A DNA stretch of 64,000 bases from Agaricus subrufescens. Lineage: Eukaryota; Basidiomycota; Agaricomycetes; Agaricales; Agaricaceae. Below the pieces are notes generated by a model. That model made no database searches, was not told where the DNA came from, and saw nothing but the letters and a program-made list of their open reading frames with translations. The stretch spans positions 2,991,564 to 3,055,563 of the forward strand of contig CM057062.1 in the NCBI GenBank assembly GCA_029945375.1. Reading direction: 5' to 3'. Made by a program: the position numbers and the translations under genes. Positions 10,256 through 20,749 of this stretch are shown here, piece by piece. Each line of letters starts with the position of its first letter. Positions within the stretch are counted from its first letter, which is position 1.

Positions 10256-13200
10256 TTACATTCTCAAGATTTTAAGGCGATTCCAAATTGAAAGAAAAAC
10301 AGAAGTGTACAAAATAGCTCTATCCTGACCCATATATTGAAGAGATTTCCAAATCTTGGAAAGCCCACCATTACCACACTCTGCAGCACTTGAATTGATC
10401 CTACCAAGTGCTGGTTGTGTCTGCACATAAGTTTTGAGGAAAAATGCAGTAGAACATCGAGTATGACCCAGTGCATGAAAGTCATCAATGAGGAAAGTGG
10501 TGTCTGCAAAGAACTCTGGTTCTCTTGCTCTGCAGTATGGTGCCAATTGACAAGCAAAATCATAGATCACATACTTGGGAGCCTTGGGCCAACGTGTAAC
10601 CAGAGCTGAGAAAACATCATTGCGCCCCTCACTTTCAGGAATAAAATGAAAGCCATAGCAAATGCTATGGGTACACCACACAGCCATAATCCCTCCAGTA
10701 AGTTTGTTCTCACCATATTCACTGTAAAACTTGTTACAGGCTCCACCTTGCTCCTTAGGCTCTTTTGAGACATCACTTGACATATTTGGATATTGTGGTC
10801 GATGTCAAATTTGTGGCAAGCTATACTTGCAGCCACTCTGGTCATAAAAATCAGGAAAAAAATAGCTTATTATTATAAGATCATACCTTTTTCCAACCAC
10901 CATCTACAGTAACACTAGGACTAAGTTGAAGTGGAAGATAACCTTCATGGATCACAGAACTGTAGAGAACATCCCCAACTCGTTTCATAACCCATTTAAA
11001 AGCTATCAGCAGTTCAGGAGAAAACTGTCTATCTTGTCTCCACTGATAATTGGCCAGGTTGTAGAAGGAAGGGACCGAAGATAACTTGTGCAAGAGTGCA
11101 TGAGAGGGTGCTTCAAGAAATGATTGTAGTGCTTTCAAAGCTGGCTGATTGACAACTTGCAAACATGATTCATTTGTTGAAATCTGATATTGTTTCAGTT
11201 AATGGTCAATTTTAACCTATTTGAGAACACTTACCTGAGAAAAAAACTTCCTGACCTCAATTGGTGGTTCACCCTTTGCTTTAAGTTGCAAATGTCCATA
11301 ATAACTTGTTAAGAGATGCTGTAGGCCTTCACATTTTTCACCGGCAAGTTGCACAGCTTCATCAATGTCATGAAGTTTTTGAATCATTGTATCAATGACA
11401 GTTGAATCAATTCCTGTCTATGAGTTACTTGTTAGTTTGAGGCTTAACCATAAATAACAGAGACTTACATCATTGCTCTTAGAAAGAATGGTTTGAAGAG
11501 ACAGCGGTGCACCCATTAGCGAAGAAAGTAGCTTCCTCAAATGGACATTGTCAATGAACTGTTGGTTCTTGGGATAGCGACGGTTCTGAATGATGGCATC
11601 ATGATGCTTTGAAGTTGGTGGATAGATCGTCTCCAAGATTTGCTTCTTGTTATACGCCAATGTTACCCCATCCCAAATTACAGTGTCTGGAGTAGGCCCA
11701 CACCGAGGGCAGACCAAGTCGTTAGAGAAGTCAACCAACTCAATATATCCAAACCACACTTTCCTAAACACAGATTCTTCTACAAATGAAGGCATGGCGG
11801 GCCGGGACCATTTATGGTATCTCCTAACCACCAGTTTGATCCATGAAGTGAATGGTGTTTCTGATGAGGTGAAGGCGGAGGTATATTCATCTAAGAGATC
11901 ATGGGAAAAGAGGAGGCTATTGTTGTAGTTGAATAATCCCAGTTCACGACCATCAGGCCTGATAGCTTTGCTTGAATAACAAAATGATTGACACTTTGGA
12001 CATTTTTGGAGTTGAATATGCGTCGAAAGAGGTCTGACTAGTGTAAATACTGTGCATGGCTTCTCGAAGACATCTGCACCCAGAAGAAAAGGTTGGCCAC
12101 AGCTACATCGGCCTTCTGGTGTCAATTGTATAGGGTCAGGTACAGTTTCCACCGGCAGTGCGTCGTCATATAATGGGCGGTCCGTTGGCAAGTGTGCCCA
12201 ATCGGACACCATGATGGGCGGATGCAAGATGCAAGAGAGGCTGCCCTTCGCAGCCAGAGTGTGAACGCGAACAGGCTCTGCGAACAGGTGTCATTAACTA
12301 TGTACTCGTCGCATTGTTTACACTCACCTGTTACAGCAATAGTATAGTTGTTGGAATCAGCGTTTGCTGTGAGAAGTTGCCCTAGGTAAACTTGGCACTT
12401 TGTTACGTGATTACAGTGGTTGGCACCGTCTCGCGAACATCTCCAACTGCCGAAGCCTGCATCGGCACCCACATAGGTGACCACCACCCGATTCTTCGCT
12501 GAGGAAGGAATGCCGTTGATACAAACAGAGAAGATGTTGATCATGCCATCATCAACGAGGTCTCTCCAGAACAGGATGACCGGCTCGACGGGCCCTTTGA
12601 ACTCCCATCAGACGATGCCTTCTTGGAAACAACATGTACGCACCTTCTGGAATTGAGCTGTTCAGCGGTCCTTCCTCACTCAGGTAACGTTGATGAACAC
12701 AGGTTTCTTTTTCTCTTGCAGCGGGACAGTAGCAGACAGGAAACAGCTCCCCGCTCTCAGCACGATCCATTTGAACATGGTACCAATATTGCTAAGATGA
12801 AATTCATCAGACTCGTCTTCACTCCCCTTGCCAGTGCAGGTACGCCCACTCACCGTTCTCTTCGCCGATCTTGAATCCCATCCTGTCACAACGTATAGCT
12901 TGGGAGCAAGCTGAAAAAAGGGGATGGCCTCAGCCATTACAGCTTCTGCAAAGAGTTCGTAGGCATCGGTAGCGCTGCTTGTACCCGATGCTGGCCATAT
13001 CCCCTCGGCAGTGAGCTGCCATCCCTCTGTCACGTCGTCCCAACCTGACTTGAGGAGTCCGTGGTTACTAACATCCTCATAGCTCCTTCCAGCATGCGAA
13101 TCTGGGGACACTCGAACAACCGCTTCCACGATCTCAGAAGACTTCACCTGGCTGGAGGGATGGCGTGGTTGAGTCTCAGGTCTTGAACGGATGGACACGT

Positions 13201-13372
13201 GGAGCCATCTCTTCTTCTGCGGTGAGGGATTCAGCAACGTTTCTGGAGTAGAATCACTCCTTGGTAACTCAGGAGGCCGTTGAAGCGAAATGTGGACGCC
13301 AGGAGGAGGCGTTAGAAGGCGAGGAAGCTTTGAACCAGGCGTGTGGAGAAAAAACAGCTGGAACGAGTACAA
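10256..13372 (-). pseudogene. KDZ transposase with SWIM-like and CxC5/CxC6-type cysteine clusters; two in-frame TGA codons
   Basis: Minus strand, N to C: a region of about 200 residues ending FHLSNIGTMFKWIVLRAGSC (13372-12690); CCFQEGIV*WEFKG (stop near 12605); a SWIM-like cluster SWRCSRDGANHCNHVTKC (about 12450-12390); after a GTGAGT intron, CSCGQPF...CPKCQ and LVCPRCG...VIWDGVTLAYNKK (CxC5/CxC6 type, 12120-11640); linker exons (11410-11230, 11160-10890); then the KDZ core. Core motifs are VIYDFACQLAPYC, FLIDDFHALGHTRC and INSSAAECGNGGL, giving the D-D-E set. A second TGA (about 10812) sits in PQI*HRPQYP, where relatives have Arg. The 5' end is unresolved because the open frame starts at a TTG. 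KDZ transposases are fungal cut-and-paste enzymes of the Kyakuja-Dileera-Zisupton group. The two stops make this copy likely inactive unless read through. Confidence 0.85.
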
Positions 13373-13920
13373 GTGTCACAGCTGCCAACATATAGTATCC
13401 TCATACCCGACTCCTTTTACAAAGCAGCTGACCTCCTAATCTAGAGATGCCTACATTCCTCCCTGCTTTACATGGCTCCCACTGGAAGCAAGAGGGCCAG
13501 CAAGTGCCTTAGGCCCCCCCCAACTAGTCCGATACCATCAGCGCGCGCGCCCAGATGATGCCACAAGTGCCCCGGTCTACCTTTGAAATCGACATGTAGC
13601 TGTTCGAAGCGGCGCGCAGTTGTGCCTGGCAACAAAGTGCGTCGCGCTTATCCTTACTTGTAACGTTCCTCATTCTCATCTCTGACCGCCAGCGTGAAGC
13701 CATTGGGGTACGTCACGCTTATCTTAGTTTGTAACGTCCCTCCTCATCTTTTACCACCAGCCTGAAGCTGTTGTTGGTTCCAGCTGCCTCACCCTCTTAC
13801 CAACTGGCATTGTATCAACACCAGGGCAGGAAACTCCACAAGCACAAGGCAATGTTGCCAATTCCAGCGATCACTCACATGAGATGCCCCAAGAAGAGTC
13901 AGTGAGTCATCTCACGCTGT
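13373..13920. promoter_or_regulatory. Divergent intergenic region with a two-copy direct repeat
   Basis: About 550 bp lie between the minus-strand KDZ gene and the plus-strand gene at 13921. A diverged direct duplication with a period of about 71 bp is visible: (C/A)CGCTTATC...TTGTAACGTYCCTC...CCAGCSTGAAGC near 13644 and again near 13715. It may be a shared promoter; no TATA box or operator can be assigned. Confidence 0.4.
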
Positions 13921-14835
13921 TTGAAGCTATGTCCGCCTACTGACAAGATACACCTGAAGAGACACGTGGAAGCACAACGTCTACTCCCCGTAGAGGGTCT
14001 GATCGCCATCGACCCCGCCCTGTTGGTGCTGTCTCAAGCATCAGGCGCTGGCATGGCCGCGGAAGTAGCAGAGCAAGAGGGTGGAGGCGGAGAAGATGAA
14101 GGCGAAGAAGACGAAGACAGTGAAAGCGGAGGACGCGCGAAAGATACAGCGCAACATAAAAGTAAGCGGCTAACCGCTAGGGAGAGAGCCATGAAGTATG
14201 GCATGGTAGATGGAGTGATGAGAGGAAACACGGTGCATAGTACGTTGTTGCCTGTCTTATACGAGGGACATGTTGAGTTGTTGAGTTGCATAGGAATAAT
14301 ACGGCAGAATGAAAAACGAAGACCTATTACCGATGCCTCATCCGCGACGACGCAATACAATCGCGAATTGCCTTTAATTATATCCCATGTAAGGACGCCA
14401 TTTTCGTTTAAGAGCTCTACACAACTTTTGATATTATATACTTGGCAGGCCGAAAGAATGGCGCTTGAGACCGACGCCTACGTGCTGATCCTAGCACAGC
14501 AAGCCACAGGTTCTTCCACCAGCATTCACTTTGCTTCGGAACACATGAGAAGAGATGCGTTCGAGCCATGTGCCAACCTCGTCAACCAATTCCAGTCATT
14601 GATGATGCAGCTGGTCATCGCTGAACGCTCAACTGCTTTGGCCCTAGCTCAGAATCTCGAAGCGTCAGAGAAAGCACGGGCTGAAGCCGAAGAAAAGCTG
14701 ATGGAAAGAGAGAGTGCGGTGAATTTAACTGAAGTGGCGTTGGCAGCATCGCAGAGTGCCAATCGGTCATTACTTGAAGAATTAGAAACCCTTAGAAATA
14801 GTGTTTCTTGCAGCCCCCAGCGCCCCCCAGGTTAA
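13921..14835 (+). CDS. Unknown protein, acidic segment plus C-terminal coiled coil
   Basis: I do not recognise this gene. The open frame begins at a TTG, so the start lies upstream or at Met 14053. Visible parts are an acidic tract (GGGEDEGEEDEDSESGG), KSKRLTARERAMKYGMVDGVM, and a predicted coiled coil (residues about 230-290, with ALAQNLEASEKARAEAEEKLM). A likely intron runs from GTGCAT at about 14233 to CAG near 14449, joining GNT to AERMALETDAY and removing low-quality sequence. It lies inside the giant KDZ element, divergent from the transposase, so it may be an accessory protein. That role is inferred from position only. Confidence 0.45.
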   Translation: MKLCPPTDKIHLKRHVEAQRLLPVEGLIAIDPALLVLSQASGAGMAAEVAEQEGGGGEDEGEEDEDSESGGRAKDTAQHKSKRLTARERAMKYGMVDGVMRGNTVHSTLLPVLYEGHVELLSCIGIIRQNEKRRPITDASSATTQYNRELPLIISHVRTPFSFKSSTQLLILYTWQAERMALETDAYVLILAQQATGSSTSIHFASEHMRRDAFEPCANLVNQFQSLMMQLVIAERSTALALAQNLEASEKARAEAEEKLMERESAVNLTEVALAASQSANRSLLEELETLRNSVSCSPQRPPG

Positions 14836-15952
14836 CAATATCTACTTTCTTCTAACCTCTGTATCTACCAATGACAACGATCCTATGGACCTATATGCCC
14901 AAAATTGATGCGTGATCCGTTCAGTCCACCAGCAAAATGGGCCGCCTAACCAGATGCCCATAAATGGCCAGTGAGAATGCAAATGATAATTCGGGAGGTT
15001 GGTTTGATTCGAATATCTATATGTCCAATATACGTGATGCAGTCTACCCAAACGTCCATGGATGGCCAGTGAGAATGCGAATGTTATTCTAGTAAAAAGC
15101 TGTTCGGGGCTTACCTTGACCTCTTGAACTTAATAAATCATACTACAGGCCCCTTAACAATATGGGACCTATTGACGAGGATGAGCGTTGGAAGCCCGAG
15201 ATCCGTAGATATCTAGAAGCCACATTTTCAAACATATATGTAGTCACAACTGCTTAACTTCCATCTCACATATTCGCTCGCTGGCATACACATACTGCAC
15301 TTGCGGGGTTATTTGAGGACACTTTCGGTTGTACGCACTTTCAGGAACCTCGTTCGAGCCCAAGTCCTTCTTTGCTTGTGGCTCATATGGATGTTGTCCC
15401 AGTGTGAGGTCTTTCGCAAACTCTATTAGCTCATGTGTTAGCGATCCCGGCAAACTTGGTGGTAGTAGGCTGTGGTTCAAGTGGTGCCACTGACAATGTG
15501 CGGGATGTATAACACACTATAGGTGGGCTCGTCATTGCAGAGTAACACTACAGCTGCCTTGATACTGTTTAGTCTCGCGAAACATATTTACATCAAAACC
15601 TCCGAGTAGGCAATACATGATCTATCGTGTTACATGACGATGGGATTTTGCAATAGCTGCCATTGGAGCATTTCAACTGTTTGATACACGAACCATAGCA
15701 TCATCCATGGTACGCATAATATCATATTTAATGAGGTTGTGTTGCTTGGACTTTGGTGTTACATCGATGCACTTAAGCGACATCGACAACGCCTTGAAGA
15801 GTGGTGACAGATATATAAATAACACAAGAAACCCTAACCTCGGGCCAAAATCGGACATACATAATCACAGGGTTTTTACATTACAGGTTGGTAATTGGAT
15901 GATACATCAGTGCAGTGGTGAAAATGGTGTAAAAAAAATGAGTATGTACAAA
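14836..15952. other. No recognisable gene
   Basis: AT-rich sequence with only short, unconvincing frames on both strands. A short direct repeat, GGCCAGTGAGAATGCRAATG, occurs near 14969 and 15065. It lies inside the candidate giant element. Confidence 0.4.
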
Positions 15953-16003
15953 GACTTAGAATGTAGATTGGTGGGGATCCTCCACCAATCTACATTCTAA
16001 GTC
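15953..16003. repeat. Perfect 22-bp-arm hairpin
   Basis: Left arm 15953-15974 and right arm 15982-16003 are exact reverse complements. They are separated by 7 nt (GGATCCT). It could form a strong stem in DNA or RNA. No target duplication or open frame is attached. Confidence 0.9.
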
Positions 16004-18272
16004 AAATTGAGAATAACTATGTATGATACAGACAAGTGATAAAATACGATTATTAGTGATTACAAGGAGTGCGTTTGAAAACAAGGAGAGCATCTTAAAG
16101 AACGTGAGCAGTTGGTTTACGAATACTGACATAAGTAAGAACACACCTAAAATTGATTTTCGGGGCAATGTCGCTGATCGAGTCGCCTTCGAAGCCAGTG
16201 TTACAAAGACGGAAAAACAGAGACAGCACCAGTCGCATTGCCCCTAAAAACAGTGTTAATTTGGAATTGTGCGCGCAAATGGTTTCAACTCAGCTGGGCC
16301 ATTTAGGGCGGACGAGGGAATGACAACCTAAAAGTAGAATAAGAAGATTGAGGCGGCTGGAATCTGACGGTGGATCTCTGTATATGACTCTACTCACCAG
16401 CGATAAGCGTGCGACAAAACTGCGAGGAAGATCCGTGCACAGGTGCTGCATAGGTATGAACCATTCCACTTGTCGTGTAATGTAACGCACCGTTTATACC
16501 GCAGACACTGGGACAATATCATACAAGCTGAGAACTACAATTCATCATAGACTTGTCAAATTGCTCGAGAAAATAAGTAAATACCTTACTTTTGAAAGTG
16601 TCAACAACGACCAATCGATATCGTGATACCGAATGAGATGCTGGCATGCAAAGGGCGTTAAAAAAGCAAATATGATGATGACAACGATGATGGGCATACC
16701 TTTTGTGAGGATACAGAAACCGGTGGCAGGCGAATGCCTTGTCAAGTCTCGTGATGAGACATAGGCCAACGCTACGACCCACCCGCCATTTCTGGTGGGA
16801 TGAGAGAGCAGTAAATCCCCAGAACCCAAGTCTCGCAATGAGACACATCCCCCGCTACAATCCACTCAAAGTAGATGTACAGCGAGAGTGCAGTGTACCT
16901 TCCATCCTGCTCAAAAAAGCGCGATGATGCTGAAGGGAGCTCCCCAGCTCTTGCCCGGGGCCGACTCGCCCAAGATCTCAGTGTCACTCATGGTATACCG
17001 CGGGCACTTGGCAATGCCTTAAGTTCAACGTCGACTATGGTTGAGGATGGCAGAGGAGAGGAAACTAAAGGTGGGAAAAAAGATCAGAACAAGCCTATAT
17101 ACCATTGATCGTGGCACTGATAGGAGTACGCAATTGGAACAGAATCTTCAGATAGTAACCCAGTGGGGTTAATTTTTGAATTTGTTCTTCGCGCATTTGA
17201 ACCAGTTTAATTCCTTTGGACCTGAAGAGCGGGGATCTTGGAGACCAGCCCTGACAGAGATACCTTTGAGAGGCAAGTATCATTCCTACAGAGAGGGATT
17301 CATAAAGTCGCGAACAGAGAGAACGGCAATGGCAATCATGTCCAAGGTCCAATCGGCGGAACGTCGGCCAAACAATACCAAATATGAACCATGACACCAC
17401 TTGTACAACGTGCATCAAACGAGCACATGGTCCTTCGACTCCTTTCCCATCCCCTCTGCAACTCCTATCATACCTCGTATATATGGGAACAAGGGTTCAG
17501 TACCATAGTACTACCCCTACACTGTCCCCTTCTCCCAATGTTCGCCAATCGTCAAGCAAGAGATCGCCGATATTTCGTTATGCGCCTCGACCTGTACTCC
17601 CGCCCCACAGCTCCTTGATGTAGCATGACCTGCCATGCGCACGGGTGCCGTTCGCTGAAGGTCGCACCATTCACCCTCAATCTAACTGCCCCATCGCAAT
17701 CGTGATCTCTCGGTGTTTCAGGTACGGTGTGCCCTCCTATCAGCCACAGCCTCTGATTAGTTACTTTCCTTGCCTCGCCCCATTCTTTCTCCTCAATCTG
17801 GCTGCATCATCGATCTCTCAATGTTTCCGGTACGGTGTGCATCCCATCGGCCGCTGCCTCCGATTACTTGATTTTGGTCAGGATCGCACTAGGTACCAGC
17901 GTGTCATTGGCTGCGTGGCTGCAACGTTGGCTGGCCGAGTGTGGAATTGCCAAATCGCGTTATCATGTTCTCTCAATGTTTCAGGTACGGTCTTATTGTT
18001 TCAGGTACGGTGTATGTCCTATCAGCTGCCGCCTCCGGTGAGCTGACATTCTCGCCATCGCGACAGCATATCATTGGCCACATTGCTTCCAAGATAGCCT
18101 GCCGAGCGTAGAATTGCAATATTGCATTCGGCAATAGAATTGCAATATTGCCTTCGGCAGTAGAATTGCAATATCGCCTCCAACCGCCGAACTGTTTTAC
18201 TGTTTTGGCCTCTGGTATAGCAAGGTGAATAGTATATAAACGAGCTTGATTTTTTGACATTTATCAACATCT
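16004..18272. other. Gene-poor stretch with short direct repeats, upstream of the 18273 gene
   Basis: No gene is recognised. Visible features: a short repeat, CCAAGTCTCGCAATGAGACA-like, at about 16742 and 16827; three or four recurrences of TTTCAGGTACGGTGT-like sequence between about 17710 and 18020, within a longer repeating block that contains CCTATCAGC(Y)GC; and a three-copy tandem repeat of about 29 bp (TAGAATTGCAATATTGC) at about 18110-18178. The block abuts the start of the large gene at 18273 and may be its promoter region. Confidence 0.45.
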
Positions 18273-20677
18273 ATGACTGATCGTAAGTCATGGAACCCTC
18301 GTACAAGTGTAACCGCTAATGATATTGTAGAAACGATGTCCCTCCAGCAGAAGATCGACCAGGCTTTGGTGGACATAGCCAAGTATGAGGCTGAAAAAGT
18401 CAGCCTTGAAGGAGACCCAGCAGATACAGTTCCCCGAGGTGCAAGTAGTGAGTCCATTTTCGTTGCCATTCTTTCGTTCTTTGACAAGCTCTTCCTTTTC
18501 AGCGAGAATCACAAAGTTACAACGTCTTATCGCAGGAGCGAAGCGTCACCTCGGTAATGCGGAGAAGAAGTTCAATGATGCTTTGGTAAATCAGTTCAGG
18601 GTCCCTCTGTGGGTTCTACTAACTCTTTACAACAGCAGGTTTCGCATCAGCAAACATTATCCGCGACCGCAGATGCCTTAGGACTGCCACCAACAGTAAG
18701 TAACCCTTTAGGTATGTGCTCAGAAAGATATATAAAGAACATATATAGTCGCAGGATCAAACGGTCGCTGAGCCGACTGTAGAGGTGCGTTAAAGTCTGA
18801 TTCGAAAATATTTGACCATATAGCTTATTTTTTGTTTGTCCTTAAGTCTACTGAAGGCCACCTTGACATCAACGCGAACACAGTTGATGAAGGGACCGAC
18901 TTGCCTGCAAATATCACTGAGACTCCCTCGTCCCTCGACGTACCCCTCACTCCGACCCATGATGCTGCACTAGGCGAGGCAAAGCACACCACCGATGCTG
19001 GATTGGCTATATCACCTAATCCGATTGTCCCTGCTCTAGACAGCACTCCAACCCATGATGCTGTCCCAGCTGAGGCAAAGCATGCTGCTCAAACTGGGTC
19101 TGATATACCGCCCAATCCAATTGTTCCCGCTCTAGAAGCCCCGCCGTCCCCGGATGTTTCTCAACCGCACTCCTCATTCAAACGTATCAACCGTATTGAT
19201 AGCGAGGACTCTGAGGACTCTGGCAACAATAAAGACATGACCTTGATTACAGTAGAAGATAGTGAGTGTGCTTGTTCTATTGACGTCTTATCAATACTTA
19301 CCTCAATGATAGAGACAGATCTGCAACAACAACTGTTTCAAAGAAGGTTTTCCGCGGTGTCGCCACCTAAAAAAAGTAAGTTCTTCATCTACCAATTATA
19401 GAGCTCTGTTAATAACCTATTTTTAGGAACGAAATATGTTGAAGTGTCTGAGGATTCCGATAGTAAGGGGGATCCTGGTATTTTTGATGACGAAAATGAT
19501 GCTGAAAGTGAGATGGGGGACAAAGCTGGCGTTACTAAACCTGCTGACACCCGCAAACTTGCAATTGCTACCCAAGCCATGACTCTCTTACCTAAGGATG
19601 ACAGTCAGAAATCTCAGAAGACTACTACGGCAGCAATTTCGAAGGGAATATCAAAGGAAAAAGGTCGCAAAGATCATATAGAGGGCGAGAAAGGGAAGGG
19701 GGTTACTCTTTCAAAGGCGAAGAAGGATTTGGAGATGAAGGAGATGGCCGAAGTATTGGAGGAGGATAAGGCGAGTAACGCGAGTGGGGAGGATAGGGAT
19801 GGTAAGATATCTGCTATCACTAATCATCCACGTTGATCTAATCTAGGCCATTTATCCATAGATTATCATGCCTCCGAGTATTCAGTTGCCAAGGCTGCTC
19901 GCGTAACCGAGGTGTTGAGGAAGCAACGGCTGCGAATGGCGAACGAAGGTAATGTGAAAAAATAATAGAACTCCTATTCAGTTCTAACTTTGAATATAGC
20001 GAATCACAAGAAATTTGTTGAAGATTGGCTCAAAGCTCAGACTCCTGATGAACATCCGCCATTCCCCCCTGGTATCAATCTCGTTCGATTTGACCCAGAA
20101 TATCTTCCTAACATTGCCACTGCCGACTATGAGCTCACTACCAAGTTGTTGATGAACAATTGCAACAACTACCTCTGCATCCCGCACACCAAGTTGAACC
20201 GAAAACTTGTTTCACACATTGACAAACTTGAGGGGCCTGTCCGGATTTGGGGGATCCCATTGCCCCCGCAATCAGAACCCTACCACTAAAACCGAAATTT
20301 CCCGCCCTCCCAATCATTTCCATTGTGGTTGCCATGAGAAAGTGGCAATTGCTGGTTTTATCATGTGGAAGACGTGGAAAGCCAAAGCCTTGATCAATGG
20401 ACAATTGATTGAGGAGGGTCTACATAAATTGAAGCCTTTCCATCCTCGTGACGTACTATTCTTTTTGCAGTTTTTGAAGACTAAATTTGGTTACACTGTC
20501 GAGGACATGTTCACTGGCTCTTTTGATGACGAAGAAGAGAGGAGAAAGGAGGCTCGAGTTATGAAGAAAGTGGTCAATTATTGTGCGCATCGTTACTTTG
20601 AACTTATTGGAGAATCTATGGTGCTGGATGAAGACTTTCCGGTGTTGGAAGAGGAATTGGGGTCTGAGTGGATTTGA
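18273..20677 (+). pseudogene. Large repetitive unknown gene in the giant element, frameshifted near 20245
   Basis: At least nine short exons can be chained with GT-AG introns, for example introns starting at 18285, 18450, 18586, 18695, 18786, 19262, 19376, 19801 and 19950. Features: an N-terminal coiled-coil-like stretch (SLQQKIDQALVDIAKYEAEK); a two-copy repeat of about 35 residues (PTHDAA..EAKH..........PNPIVPAL); an acidic Ser/Asp-rich middle; a Lys/Glu-rich segment; and a folded-looking C-terminus (NHKKFVEDWLKAQTPDEHPPF ... MWKTWKAKALINGQL ... YCAHRYFELIGESMV). The C-terminus continues only after a one-base shift at a G5 run (about 20245), giving HCPRNQNPTTKTEISRPPNHFHCGC. Function is unknown. 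It is plausibly element-encoded cargo or an accessory protein. Confidence 0.5.
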
Positions 20678-20749
20678 AATCTAGTATGTCTTTTTGCATA
20701 ATAGTATCGTATATCTCGCTAATGAATTTTTTGGGATTCGCTGATCACT

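Noticed and set aside
13921..20677. TET/JBP dioxygenase linked to the KDZ element
   Set aside because: No HxD...H dioxygenase core was found in any frame of the interior genes.
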